Notes: generated by a model not told the origin, from the letters alone. Positions 52,141 through 63,645 are shown, counted from the stretch's first letter. The stretch is DNA of 64,000 nt from Cellvibrionaceae bacterium (GCA_028281575.1 JANQJP010000001.1:1-64000); one strand, 5' to 3'. A program made the numbers and translations.

Positions 52141-52245
52141 ATGAGGCTGGGTGGCATTGTGAGTCTTATCAGTTTATACCTTGTTGAAATAAAAACCTCG
52201 ACGAGTCATCTCTCCCGTGGATGCTTGCGTAAATTCAGGCTGTGA
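52141..52245 (+). CDS. possible 34-residue leader ORF
   Basis: MRLGGIVSLISLYLVEIK... to FRL, 34 residues, with an excellent ribosome site (AGGAGAAAATT then ATG). Hydrophobic at residues about 5-15 and basic at the end. It is the first open frame of the probable ChrR regulon and ends 41 bp before the NTF2-like gene. It could be a small membrane peptide or a translated leader; no family recognised. Confidence 0.45.
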   Translation: MRLGGIVSLISLYLVEIKTSTSHLSRGCLRKFRL

Positions 52246-52285
52246 TAGCGTTGGTGAAAACAGGTGTATCAAGGTGTGGTAGAAA

Positions 52286-52717
52286 ATGGAGTCAACTGTT
52301 AAGCGAGTTCAAAACTTTTTTTGCAATTACGGCTCGGCCGATTTTGACCAACTTGCCCGAATTTATGACCCCAGCGCTGTTTTCCAAGACCCGGTGCATC
52401 GTATTGAGGGCCTGCCGTCAATTCGCGCATATTTTGACGCGGGTAGGCGTGGCTTATTGAGCTGTAATTTTAATTTCAGTTCAGATGTGAGTTGTGATAA
52501 TCGTGCAACATTGGTCTGGCGCATGGATTATGCACACCGACGACTTCGCGGCGGTAAAAAACTCAGCTTAGACGGGTGCAGCGTTATTGCGTTTGATCAG
52601 TCATCTGGCCTCGTGCTTGAACACCGCGATTATTTTGATATGGGTGCTATGTTGTATGAGCATATTCCATGTTTGGGTCAAGTGGTTGGACGTATTAAAC
52701 AAACACTTACAACGTAG
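52286..52717 (+). CDS. NTF2-like/SnoaL-like protein of the ChrR regulon
   Basis: 143 residues, compact NTF2-like fold: VQNFFCNYGSADFDQLARIYDPSAVFQDPVHRIEGLPSIRAYFDAGRRGLLSCNF, then RATLVWRMDYAHRRLRGGKKLSLDGCSVIAFDQSSGLVLEHRDYFDMG. This small protein is regularly found in front of the SDR-amine-oxidase-DUF1365-CFA gene set controlled by RpoE-ChrR. Its biochemical role is unknown to me. Followed 34 bp later by the SDR gene. Confidence 0.85.
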   Translation: MESTVKRVQNFFCNYGSADFDQLARIYDPSAVFQDPVHRIEGLPSIRAYFDAGRRGLLSCNFNFSSDVSCDNRATLVWRMDYAHRRLRGGKKLSLDGCSVIAFDQSSGLVLEHRDYFDMGAMLYEHIPCLGQVVGRIKQTLTT

Positions 52718-52751
52718 TTGGTAGTGTCAACAGTCCCCGGCGGAGATTTGT

Positions 52752-53516
52752 ATGCAGTCGCTTGTTTCAAAAAATATATGGGTTATTGGCGCAAGTTCTG
52801 GCATAGGCTATGAGCTTGCCAGGCAGCTGGCCGCCGTTGGAAATTTTGTCTTCCTGACCGCGCGCAGCGAATCAAAAATGCGTCATTTGGAAGAACTTTT
52901 TCCAGCCAGGGTTTCGTTGTTGCCTGGTGATATTACTGACAAACAGGATTTGGCCAAGATAGCTGAAGCATTATACGAGCGGATTGATGTGCTTGACCTG
53001 GTACTATTGTGTGCGGGTACCTGTGAATATGACGACGGCTTGCAGCTTGATACGGATATGTACCAACGTGTATTTGATGTCAATTTTTTTGCTGCGGTTG
53101 CCTGCACAAATATCGCGTTGCCTCTGCTCAAAAGGGGGAGAGGAAATATCGTTGGCGTGAGCAGCCTGGCTTCAGTTGTACCGTTTCCCCGAGCGGAGGC
53201 CTACGGTGCTTCAAAGGTGGCGCTTGAATATTTTTTGCAATCGCTAAAAGTCGATTTAACTGATACCGATGTACGCGTAACGATTGTTCGTCCCGGCTTT
53301 GTAGATACGCCGCTAACGAAAAAAAATGATTTTGATATGCCCTTTTTGGTCGATACAAATTTTGCTGCAAAGAAAATAATTCGTGGTTTGGAAAAAAGTA
53401 AATCGGTCATAGATTTTCCCTGGCAGATGAGTTTGACGTTAAAATTGTTTTCCAGCTTTAAAAATATTTGGATGCGTTTAATCGCGAAACAGTTTAGAAA
53501 AACCCAAGAAATTTAA
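52752..53516 (+). CDS. short-chain dehydrogenase/reductase
   Basis: 254 residues. Classical SDR: NAD(P) site IWVIGASSGIGYELARQLA, the LVLLCAGTCEYDD NAG-like segment, VSSLASVVPFPRAEAYGASKVALEYF with catalytic Ser, Tyr and Lys (Y-x3-K), and IVRPGFVDTPL. Part of the ChrR-controlled operon, 9 bp upstream of the FAD oxidoreductase gene. A role in handling oxidised lipids is likely from context. Confidence 0.92.
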   Translation: MQSLVSKNIWVIGASSGIGYELARQLAAVGNFVFLTARSESKMRHLEELFPARVSLLPGDITDKQDLAKIAEALYERIDVLDLVLLCAGTCEYDDGLQLDTDMYQRVFDVNFFAAVACTNIALPLLKRGRGNIVGVSSLASVVPFPRAEAYGASKVALEYFLQSLKVDLTDTDVRVTIVRPGFVDTPLTKKNDFDMPFLVDTNFAAKKIIRGLEKSKSVIDFPWQMSLTLKLFSSFKNIWMRLIAKQFRKTQEI

Positions 53517-53525
53517 GGTTTGTAA

Positions 53526-54782
53526 ATGAGAATCGCGATTATAGGTTCGGGAATTTCCGGGCTGACCAGTGCCTACTTGCTCAGTTTTGAACACGATGTA
53601 GAGGTGTTTGAGCAAGATGTCCGGATAGGTGGTCATACAGCGACAATCGATGTCAACTTCCAAGGTGACAAACAAAAGGTAGATACGGGTTTTATTGTTT
53701 ACAATGAACGCACCTACCCGAATTTCGTTAAGTTGCTGGCGAAATTAGAGGTTGAAACGAAAGTGAGTTCGATGGGTTTCAGCGTGAGTTGTGCCCAGAC
53801 GGGGCTCGAATATGCGGGTAATAGCTTGAATAGCCTGTTTGCTCAGCGAAGTAATTTATTCTCACCTCCGTTTCTGGCGATGTTGCGCGATATTCTCAGA
53901 TTTAATAAAAAAGCTGTTCAGGATTTCGATTCCGGCAATATCGATGACCAGGTGACACTGGGGGAGTATCTTTCTAAACACAATTTCTCTGATGCATTTT
54001 GTCGTTACTATCTAATGCCGATGGCGGCGGCTATCTGGTCCGCTTCTTTTACTCAGGTAAAGCAGTTTCCATTGATATTTTTTATCAGGTTTTTTCGAAA
54101 CCACGGCTTACTCAGCGTTTTCGATAAACCGCAGTGGCGAGTGATTAAAGGTGGTTCAAGGTCATATTTAGACCCGCTTACCGCGCCTTATAGAGATAAA
54201 ATTCATTGTGGTGTTCATATCAATCGCGTTGTTAGAAAGCCTTCATCAGTCGATATCTTTTTTGGTTCGGGTGAGGTAGAAACATTTGATCGAGTTGTTA
54301 TAGCAACGCATAGCGATCAAGCTTTATCCATGTTGTCTGATCCATCAAGCGCTGAATCTGATATTCTTGCGTCTATACCTTATCAGGAAAATTCAGTTGT
54401 GCTCCACACAGATACAAGCGTATTGCCTGGAAATAGGAAGACGTGGTCTAGCTGGAACTATCATCTTGGGGAAAATCATCATGCGCTTCCGCGTTTGACG
54501 TACAATATGAATTTGCTACAAGGCCTTGCGTCACCACATACCTACAATGTCACGTTAAATGCTGACGATGCGATAGACAAAACCAAAATTATTGATCGTT
54601 TTAGTTATGCGCACCCACAGTTTGATCTGAAATCCTATGCTGCACAACAACGTTGGTGTGAAATTAATGGCGTTAACCGGACGTGGTTTTGCGGTGCGTA
54701 TTGGGGTAATGGTTTTCACGAGGATGGTGTCAATAGCGCGTTGGCGGTGGTATCTGATATGGGGGTAGAGGCTCCGCTGTGA
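53526..54782 (+). CDS. FAD-dependent amine-oxidase-like protein
   Basis: 418 residues. N-terminal FAD Rossmann motif IAIIGSGISGLTSAYLLSFEHDVEVFEQDVRIGGHT, then the VDTGFIVYNERTYPNFVKLLAKL, FCRYYLMPMAAAIWS and RVVIATHSDQALSML segments and the C-terminal TWFCGAYWGNGFHEDGVNSAL FAD motif. This is the NAD/FAD-binding protein that always accompanies DUF1365 and CFA-like genes. The stop overlaps the next ATG-like start (GTG at 54779). Known from Rhodobacter and other taxa as part of the singlet-oxygen-inducible lipid-modification set. Confidence 0.92.
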   Translation: MRIAIIGSGISGLTSAYLLSFEHDVEVFEQDVRIGGHTATIDVNFQGDKQKVDTGFIVYNERTYPNFVKLLAKLEVETKVSSMGFSVSCAQTGLEYAGNSLNSLFAQRSNLFSPPFLAMLRDILRFNKKAVQDFDSGNIDDQVTLGEYLSKHNFSDAFCRYYLMPMAAAIWSASFTQVKQFPLIFFIRFFRNHGLLSVFDKPQWRVIKGGSRSYLDPLTAPYRDKIHCGVHINRVVRKPSSVDIFFGSGEVETFDRVVIATHSDQALSMLSDPSSAESDILASIPYQENSVVLHTDTSVLPGNRKTWSSWNYHLGENHHALPRLTYNMNLLQGLASPHTYNVTLNADDAIDKTKIIDRFSYAHPQFDLKSYAAQQRWCEINGVNRTWFCGAYWGNGFHEDGVNSALAVVSDMGVEAPL

Positions 54783-55528
54783 GAAGTGCAATTTATACCG
54801 GTACAGTTGATCATCGACGCTTGGAGCCAAAGCAGCACCAATTTTCGTACAAGATTTATATGCTGTATCTGGACCTGGACGAACTCGATCAGGTCTTAGC
54901 TATATCCCCTTACTTATCGAGTTCTCGTTGGGCGCCGATGCAGTTTAAACGTCGGGATTTTCACGGAGATGAATCTGATTCGATTAAAAATGCAGTATAT
55001 AAGACTGTTGAACGGGAAATAGGTTATCAGTTGAGCGGTCCAATCGCGTTATTGAGTCATTGGCGTTGCTTCGGGTTTAATTTTAACCCTATCTCTACCT
55101 ATTATTGCTACGACGAAAGTGGCGAGAACTTAGAAGTTGTTGTTGCTGAAGTGACGAATACCCCTTGGTTGGAGCGTCATGCCTATGTGATGGATGTGCG
55201 GGAGCAGGCATATTGCCGAAAAATCTTAGATAAAAAGTTTACCGTATCGCCGTTTAATCCACTTGATATGCAATATCGTTGGCGCTCCGATCTGCCTGGG
55301 GAATCACTGTTTATTAATATTGAGAATTTTATCAGTGAAAAGAGGGTGTTTCACGCGACGTTGAAATTGTCGAGGGTGGCGTTGAGTCGTCGCAATGTTA
55401 GAAGAGCGTTAATTAGATTTCCCATGATTACATTAAAAGTCGTATTCAGTATCTATTGGCAGGCCTTAAAACTCTTTCTCAAAGGCGTGCCGTTTTTGGG
55501 TAAAGATAGGTTGGCAGCTCAGCGTTAA
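54779..55528 (+). CDS. DUF1365 family protein
   Basis: 249 residues, start overlaps the previous stop by 4 bp. Conserved features: IYTGTVDHRRLEPKQHQFSYKIYMLYLDLDEL, the middle GFNFNPISTYYCYDESGENLEVVVAEVTNTPWLERHAYV, and the end FHATLKLSRVALSRRNVRRALIRFP. DUF1365 proteins appear beside the CFA-like enzyme and are thought to help modify unsaturated fatty acids. Function beyond that unassigned. Confidence 0.92.
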   Translation: MRSAIYTGTVDHRRLEPKQHQFSYKIYMLYLDLDELDQVLAISPYLSSSRWAPMQFKRRDFHGDESDSIKNAVYKTVEREIGYQLSGPIALLSHWRCFGFNFNPISTYYCYDESGENLEVVVAEVTNTPWLERHAYVMDVREQAYCRKILDKKFTVSPFNPLDMQYRWRSDLPGESLFINIENFISEKRVFHATLKLSRVALSRRNVRRALIRFPMITLKVVFSIYWQALKLFLKGVPFLGKDRLAAQR

Positions 55529-55639
55529 CGCATGTATTTAAAATGATTGCGTTGTTTAGCGCCAATGCATGTCTCTCCGAGTTAACCGGGCAGAAATGAT
55601 ATCGAGATTTAAAAGTTTGTTATAAATCGGAGTTAGGTT

Positions 55640-56908
55640 ATGAAGTCAATTGCCCTCGTGGGGGAAAAGGTTGAACAAAATTCTGAAGGTTCGCGAATTG
55701 ATAGTTCCTGCAAGCGACTTCTTATATCTCGTTTAAATCTGCTTAAAGTAGGGCACTTAATTCTTTCCGATCATGAGGAGACTTGGCATTACCGGGGTGA
55801 AGAGCGAATGGATCTCGTTGCGGAAATTCATGTACACGATATTAAGGCCTATCGGCGTGTATTGTTTGGCGGAACGATTGGTGCTGGAGAATCCTATATG
55901 CTCGGCCTTTGGTCTTCGCCCAATCCCACTGCGGTGGTAAAGCTAATGGTCGCAAACCAGAGTTATCTGCAAAATATGGATTCGCGCTGGAGTTGGGTGA
56001 GAAAAGCGCTTGCTCATCTATCCGATAGACTTAAGTTAAATAGTATCTCAGGAGCCAAGAAAAATATTGGTGCCCACTATGATCTGAGTAATGACTTTTT
56101 TAAGCTGTTTCTCGATCCGACGATGATGTATTCATCGGCAATTTACCCCGATGATTCAGCTAGCTTAGAAGTGGCTTCGCAATATAAGCTCTCACATATT
56201 TGTGAGCGGCTTCAGCTCACGGAAGAAGACCACTTAATTGAGATTGGCAGTGGCTGGGGCGGGATGGCCATTTTCGCGGCGAGTAATTATGGTTGCAAAG
56301 TCACAACAACGACGATTTCTGATGAGCAGTACGCCTATGCTAAAGAAGCAATAAGAGCACATGGATTGCAGGATAAAATAACTCTGCTTAAAAAGGACTA
56401 TCGTTTGTTACAGGGGAAATTTGACAAGCTCGTTTCGATTGAAATGATTGAAGCAGTAGGGCACCGGTTTTATAAGCAGTTTTTCACTAAGTGTAATGAG
56501 CTGCTAAAAGACAACGGTTTGGCGCTTGTGCAAGCCATTATGACTGGCGATAATCGTTTCGATAGGGAAAAAGATAAAACGGATTTTATTCGCAGCTATA
56601 TATTCCCCGGTGGCTGTCTGCCGTCCCATAATGTTATTTCTCAGATGTTAAAACGATTTACAGATATGCATTGTGTCGGTTACGAAGATATTACTTTGCA
56701 TTATTCCCGAACCTTGAAGGACTGGCGTGAACGTTTTCTCGAAAAGCTGCCCGAGGTGCGCATGCAAGGCTTTGACGACATTTTTATTCGTATGTGGGAA
56801 TTTTATCTTGCGTACTGTGAAGGTGGTTTTGCCGAGAGAGTGATCCATACTGGTCAATACGTTTTTGCTAAACCTCAAGCCCAGTGTTTACCTCGAATTT
56901 CTCATTAA
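55640..56908 (+). CDS. cfa: cyclopropane-fatty-acid-synthase-like methyltransferase
   Basis: 422 residues. CFA fold: NIGAHYDLSNDFFKLFLDPTMMYSSAIY, SAM-binding LIEIGSGWGGMAIFAASNYGCKVTTTTISDEQYAYA, SIEMIEAVGHRFYKQFFTKCNELLKDNGL, and the bicarbonate/active-site region FIRSYIFPGGCLPSHNVISQM. It transfers a methyl or methylene group from S-adenosylmethionine to an unsaturated phospholipid acyl chain. In ChrR-controlled sets the product is a modified (for example furan-precursor or methylated) acyl chain. A 111-bp gap upstream may hold a separate promoter. Confidence 0.92.
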   Translation: MKSIALVGEKVEQNSEGSRIDSSCKRLLISRLNLLKVGHLILSDHEETWHYRGEERMDLVAEIHVHDIKAYRRVLFGGTIGAGESYMLGLWSSPNPTAVVKLMVANQSYLQNMDSRWSWVRKALAHLSDRLKLNSISGAKKNIGAHYDLSNDFFKLFLDPTMMYSSAIYPDDSASLEVASQYKLSHICERLQLTEEDHLIEIGSGWGGMAIFAASNYGCKVTTTTISDEQYAYAKEAIRAHGLQDKITLLKKDYRLLQGKFDKLVSIEMIEAVGHRFYKQFFTKCNELLKDNGLALVQAIMTGDNRFDREKDKTDFIRSYIFPGGCLPSHNVISQMLKRFTDMHCVGYEDITLHYSRTLKDWRERFLEKLPEVRMQGFDDIFIRMWEFYLAYCEGGFAERVIHTGQYVFAKPQAQCLPRISH

Positions 56909-57417
56909 AAACTGCAATCGGCAGGCATCGCACTGTATTTACCAGTGCAGCGCTTTTTCAGACGGGGTGGTTGCTTTGTGTATTTACCCCGGTATATGTC
57001 TGGGTTTTATTTCTACTTGTATTCTTACTCGTACACTTTCGGTTTGTATGCCGAGACAAGCGCTATTGGTTGTTTTCAACGAGAATGGCTGTGTTGGGGT
57101 GTTTTATGGATGCGATTCTCGCGCGCATGGGTGTGTTCGTATTTGATGGTGTTGTGCTTCCGCTATGGTTAATTGCCATGTGGTATATGTTTTCGATGAG
57201 TCTGCCCTTTGCTTTTGGTTTTTTGCGAACAAAGTTTTTGCTCGCGGCGTTTATGGGAGCGATTGGAGCGACAACCAGCTATGTTGGAGGCAGCGCATTT
57301 AGAGCGGATATACAATTGATGGAGTCTTTAGCGATGGCGGCTTTTGCAATTGCATTGAGTTGGTCTGTGTTTCTTCCCTATGCATATTTCCAACTGATGC
57401 GAATGGAGGAACAATGA
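56884..57417 (+). CDS. DUF2878-like membrane protein
   Basis: 177 residues from a GTG overlapping the cfa gene end by 25 bp. About five membrane spans (VTSAALFQTGWLLCVFTPVYVWVLFLLVFLLVHF, LPLWLIAMWYMFSMSLPFAF, AAFMGAIGATTSYVGGSAF). The RMAVLGCFMDAILARMGVFVF and YVGGSAFRADIQ segments fit the DUF2878 family, which ends the RpoE-ChrR operon in related organisms. Function unknown. Confidence 0.82.
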   Translation: MFTSNFSLKTAIGRHRTVFTSAALFQTGWLLCVFTPVYVWVLFLLVFLLVHFRFVCRDKRYWLFSTRMAVLGCFMDAILARMGVFVFDGVVLPLWLIAMWYMFSMSLPFAFGFLRTKFLLAAFMGAIGATTSYVGGSAFRADIQLMESLAMAAFAIALSWSVFLPYAYFQLMRMEEQ

Positions 57418-57491
57418 TTTGCCTGTACGCATAAGACAGCTGGAAAGCGCGGTGTATGCTTGCTTACCATACGTAAATACCAAGTGTTGGT

Positions 57492-57983
57492 TCACCAGCG
57501 ATATTGCGTGAAATTTTCTGGATTTGCCCAGAATTTAGCGTTGTTCCAGCTACGTTTCCTATTGTATTTTGTCAGGTTGTAGCTTGCGCAAGCATAAATA
57601 GTATCTCCAAAAGTTAAATCCTCTTCCTCAAAAAAACCTAGTGCGCGTAGCGCCTTAATATCACGTGTTTTCGTATCCGATTCGCCTGACTGAACAGGGT
57701 GAAGAAAGATAATCTTTTCTGAATACAAGTTTTTAAGTAGTCCGAGTGTATTTGTCCATGCGCTAATATTTTGGTCTTCATTGATTGCGATACATAAATC
57801 GAAGCGCTTATCTAATTGAGTGTTTATTTGATCTGCTGACAATATTGTTGGGTCAATCACATTAAATTTTTGGGTGAGATAGTTATGTAAGCCTGATGTC
57901 GATTCTTTGGGTTTTACGATCAGGAGCGATGTTGTTTTTGCTGCGGCGATGTATTGTTGGATTACATCCATATTGTCAGTCAA
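57492..57983 (-). CDS. DUF6231-like conserved hypothetical
   Basis: 163 residues. Rossmann-like look: TSLLIVKPKESTSGLHNYLTQKF, FDLCIAINEDQ, IIFLHPVQSGES, then a C-terminal tail rich in Asn and Trp (YNRKRSWNNAKFWANPENF). It resembles, from memory, the DUF6231 family found near nrd genes or tRNA genes in pseudomonads. Start overlaps the stop of the upstream hypothetical gene by 4 bp, so the two are coupled. Function unknown. Confidence 0.65.
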   Translation of the reverse strand: MTDNMDVIQQYIAAAKTTSLLIVKPKESTSGLHNYLTQKFNVIDPTILSADQINTQLDKRFDLCIAINEDQNISAWTNTLGLLKNLYSEKIIFLHPVQSGESDTKTRDIKALRALGFFEEEDLTFGDTIYACASYNLTKYNRKRSWNNAKFWANPENFTQYRW

Positions 57984-58414
57984 TTAACTTCGCTGTCAAT
58001 GCTTATTAAATGTGCGTGCATACGCTCAACGAAAAAAACAAGATCCTGGCGGGAAAAATTTTCGGCATTGGGAAATAGTGGCGTGATTCTATCTTTTTCG
58101 AAAAACTGAATGAGTTTTTCATTTAATTCAAGTTGAGCCAGCTTTTTTAGTGCTTGTAAAGCCCTATAGGTATCGTGTAACCACGAGTCAGAACGAAAGC
58201 CAAGGCCACGCAAATTTTGAATAAGGCATTTTATTAACCAGGTACTAGGCAGGTTGATCGATGTGCCTGATCGTTTAATATCGTCCCTCAAATAACGCAT
58301 TATTCGGGTGAGCTCGCGTACTTCAATTTTGTCGTAAGCGCGCCCATCAAGCAGATCTTTGCTTAGATCTGCTTGATGGGTTGTCTCATGGTTATTCCGC
58401 GAGAGCTGATTCAT
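57980..58414 (-). CDS. hypothetical protein with internal hairpin
   Basis: 144 residues, helical and charged (EVRELTRIMRYLRDDIKRSG, LPSTWLIKCLIQNLRGLGFRSDSWLHDTYRALQALKKLAQLE). No family recognised. Codons 12-24 (58343-58380) contain a perfect 16-bp inverted repeat with a 6-base loop, listed separately. Coupled to the DUF6231-like gene downstream. Confidence 0.6.
   Translation of the reverse strand: MNQLSRNNHETTHQADLSKDLLDGRAYDKIEVRELTRIMRYLRDDIKRSGTSINLPSTWLIKCLIQNLRGLGFRSDSWLHDTYRALQALKKLAQLELNEKLIQFFEKDRITPLFPNAENFSRQDLVFFVERMHAHLISIDSEVN
58343..58380. repeat. perfect 16-bp inverted repeat in coding DNA
   Basis: CCCATCAAGCAGATCT and AGATCTGCTTGATGGG are exact reverse complements separated by TTGCTT. 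The structure lies in the 5' part of the hypothetical gene 57980-58414. There is no T-tract, so it does not look like an intrinsic terminator. It could regulate translation or be a small inverted insertion. Confidence 0.9.
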
Positions 58415-58440
58415 GGCAGCTGTAAAACGCGTATCCTATA

Positions 58441-58665
58441 TTAATGGATGGTGCGCTTGGGGCGCAGGCGTTCGAGTTCATCGCTGTCAGGAGAAAGCTT
58501 ATTTTGCGATGCCCTCGGCTTTTTTTCATCAGGCTCTTTTACAGAAAGCTGTTGAATAGCTTTCTGTAAATACAGCACGGAATGATTTAGCTCAATTAAG
58601 CAGTCTGTGAGCTCTTTCAGATCGTCTCTCACACTATCTGTCGTTGATTCGCGTTTCCTGCGCAT
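58441..58665 (-). CDS. small hypothetical protein
   Basis: 74 residues from MRRKRESTTDSVRDD; a longer frame would overlap the nrdB 3' end. A basic N-terminus, a coiled helix (LKELTDCLIELNHSVLYLQKAIQQLSV) and a polar charged tail. No family recognised. Located between nrdB and the two hypothetical genes on the same strand, so probably in the same operon. Confidence 0.5.
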   Translation of the reverse strand: MRRKRESTTDSVRDDLKELTDCLIELNHSVLYLQKAIQQLSVKEPDEKKPRASQNKLSPDSDELERLRPKRTIH

Positions 58666-58702
58666 CGATTTTCCCCGTAAAATTCTCTTTAAAAAGGGAG
58701 GT

Positions 58703-60040
58703 TTACTCCCATTTAAGTGCGCCGCCGGTTTGATATTCGATAACGCGGGTTTCAAAGAAGTTTTTCTCCTTGCGTAAATCCATAATTTCGCTCATCCATG
58801 GAAATGGATTCTCCGCATTGGGGTAAGCTGGTGCTAATCCAAGCTGGGACAGGCGACGATTTGCAATAAAGTGCAGATACTCTTCCATCATCGCGGCATT
58901 CATGCCAAGTACGCCCCGTGGCATAGTGTCACGTGCATAATTGATTTCGAGTTCTGTTCCCTCAAGTATCATCTGCCTCACTTCTTGTTGAAATTCCTCG
59001 GTCCACAAGTGGGGGTTTTCGAGTTTAATTTGATTGATAACATCTATGCCGAAATTTAAGTGCATGGATTCATCACGCAAAATATACTGAAATTGCTCGG
59101 CAACGCCGGTCATTTTATTGCGGCGGCCCATGGATAGAATCTGAGTAAATCCGCAATAAAAGAAAATACCCTCGGTGATAACGTAAAATCCAATAAGGTT
59201 GCGGAGCAGCTCTTGATCAGTCTCTGGAGTACCCGTATGGAATGTTGGGCTGCTGATGCCGGAGGTGTGGGCAATACTCCATGCAGCTTTTTTCGCGACA
59301 GACGGAATTTCGCGATACATATTAAATACTTCGGCTTCGTCCATGCCCAGAGATTCCACACAGTATTGATATGCGTGAGTGTGGATGGCTTCTTCAAATG
59401 CCTGGCGCAACAGATATTGACGCGCTTCTGGGTTAGTAATATGCCTGTAGATAGCCAGGACCAAATTATTGGCCACCAAAGAATCGGCAGTGGAAAAGTA
59501 GCCCAGCGAACGTTTTACAATAATACGTTCATCTTGAGTCAGGCCTTCAGGGCTTTTCCAGAGCGCCACGTCTGCCGTCATATTCACTTCTTGTGGCATC
59601 CAGTGGTTTGCACAACCGTCGAGATATTTTTGCCACGCCCAGTCGTATTTAAATGGTACAAGTTGATTTAAGTCAGCACGACAGTTAATCATACGCTTAT
59701 CGTCAACTTGAACTCGTGCCGCTCCCATTTCTAGTTCTTCTAAACCCGGTGCAGGGTCTAAATCTGAAACCGCATTTTTAGCTTGTTCAACTTCATCATT
59801 GCCGACAACAGTTTTTTTCGTTGGTGCGGCGTGTTGTTCCGTTTGGCTTTCCATTTCCTGCGCAGGTTTTACTGTGGCATTAAGTGCTTCCTTTTCCACT
59901 TCAGATACTTCGGTCTCTGGAGTAGTTTTTTCAAATACCGGAGTTTTAATGGATTCAATTGCTTTTTCACGCACGGGTGCGGGAGTTGCTGCTGCTTTTT
60001 CTAAGGGTGCTTCTTCGTTGTAATCGTCCCAGCTGAGCAT
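58703..60040 (-). CDS. nrdB: class Ia ribonucleotide reductase beta subunit
   Basis: 445 residues. The catalytic part shows the di-iron and tyrosyl-radical residues in [12 protein letters not shown] (E-x-x-H) and [19 protein letters not shown], plus the C-terminal tail [16 protein letters not shown] that docks to NrdA. The first 110 residues are a low-complexity acidic extension ending at [10 protein letters not shown]. From memory, pseudomonad NrdB has the same tail (MLSWDx start) and is about 415 residues, so the extension is a group feature. It houses the radical that starts nucleotide reduction. Downstream of nrdA by 90 bp with a hairpin between. Confidence 0.95.
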   Translation of the reverse strand: MLSWDDYNEEAPLEKAAATPAPVREKAIESIKTPVFEKTTPETEVSEVEKEALNATVKPAQEMESQTEQHAAPTKKTVVGNDEVEQAKNAVSDLDPAPGLEELEMGAARVQVDDKRMINCRADLNQLVPFKYDWAWQKYLDGCANHWMPQEVNMTADVALWKSPEGLTQDERIIVKRSLGYFSTADSLVANNLVLAIYRHITNPEARQYLLRQAFEEAIHTHAYQYCVESLGMDEAEVFNMYREIPSVAKKAAWSIAHTSGISSPTFHTGTPETDQELLRNLIGFYVITEGIFFYCGFTQILSMGRRNKMTGVAEQFQYILRDESMHLNFGIDVINQIKLENPHLWTEEFQQEVRQMILEGTELEINYARDTMPRGVLGMNAAMMEEYLHFIANRRLSQLGLAPAYPNAENPFPWMSEIMDLRKEKNFFETRVIEYQTGGALKWE

Positions 60041-60081
60041 AGTAGTACCTATTTAATGTGAAATTTTTCGGTTGGTCTCCC

Positions 60082-60102
60082 GGCGGGAACTATGTTCCCG
60101 CC
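60082..60102. repeat. hairpin between nrdA and nrdB
   Basis: GGCGGGAAC and GTTCCCGCC form a perfect 9-bp stem around TAT in the nrdA-nrdB gap. In the transcript direction (minus strand) no T-run follows, so it is not a typical terminator. It may mark an RNA-processing point or attenuate nrdB relative to nrdA. Confidence 0.75.
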
Positions 60103-60130
60103 AAGCAAGACCTCCCCCTTGAGTTCTTAT

Positions 60131-63025
<2,895 letters not shown>

Positions 63026-63213
63026 AGATGATACTCGTCTGTCGTTCTAGTGTTTGTGACGTAGGTGTAAAGATCTTTTCTTGCAAATTTCCCTGTGCCC
63101 AAACCGTTAAGCCTCGACCAGAACCCGGGCTTTAGCTGGCGCTTAGCGGGTCGTGTGGGGCCAATATTGTATTAGTTTTTTCGGTTTGCTTTGGTGAGCT
63201 TTTTTAAGGAACA

Positions 63214-63260
63214 CCACCATATATTGGGGTTTTGGAAAATCCAAATACAAGATAATGCGG
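63214..63260 (-). promoter_or_regulatory. candidate pair of NrdR boxes upstream of nrdA
   Basis: The NrdR consensus is ACACWATATATWGTGT. At 63214-63229 the ten-base core reads CCATATATTG (C-x-A-T-A-T-A-T-W-G matches in full apart from one W). At 63245-63260 the core reads CAAGATAATG (8 of 10). The two cores start 31 bp apart, the typical spacing of paired NrdR boxes. NrdR represses ribonucleotide reductase genes. The sites lie about 190-235 bp upstream of the nrdA start. Confidence 0.55.
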
Positions 63261-63299
63261 TTTTTAGGGTTTTGCAAGGAGGAAAGAAGCTTGAAATCC

Positions 63300-63308
63300 T
63301 GTGGATAA
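63300..63308. promoter_or_regulatory. DnaA box upstream of nrdA
   Basis: TGTGGATAA, the exact reverse complement of the DnaA box TTATCCACA, about 275 bp before the nrdA start. DnaA is known to regulate nrdAB in Escherichia coli through such boxes. Confidence 0.5.
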
Positions 63309-63481
63309 ATTGTGGGTTACACGGTGAATAAGTGAGTACTAACCTAGCAGCTATTGCAAACGGAGGTTTGGCGCCGAATGAAATATTTATGACAGCTGCT
63401 AGATTAATTTTTTATTGTTGAACAGCGTTTATATGTCGAATTTTTTCAATACGATAATTATTGCTGTCGCATCAACTCGAA

Positions 63482-63645
63482 GAGACATGCATTGCGTACT
63501 TATACTAGAGACACGCCGTGGATACATCCATGTAGGCTCTGCACCAGCATCTCGACAACTGCTCCTGCGTTGTTCTAACAGCCGCCATCCATGGCGGGTG
63601 CCTGCTTGGTGAAGGTCTCTAGTATAAGTACGCAATGCATGTCTC
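63482..63645. repeat. MITE-like palindromic element B
   Basis: Perfect 31-bp terminal inverted repeats at 63482-63512 and 63615-63645 bound a 164-bp non-coding unit between the nrdA promoter and argF. Positions 63551-63597 match the interior of element A (31270-31316) at 44 of 47 bases, though the two elements have different ends. The interior also holds the palindrome CCGCCATCCATGGCGG. No coding capacity, so a transposase would have to act in trans. No direct target repeats were recognised with confidence. Confidence 0.75.

Noticed and set aside
59710..60040. Long acidic N-terminal extension of NrdB as a novel domain
   Set aside because: Pseudomonad NrdB proteins have, as I recall, a comparable low-complexity extension beginning MLSWD, so this is a group feature.
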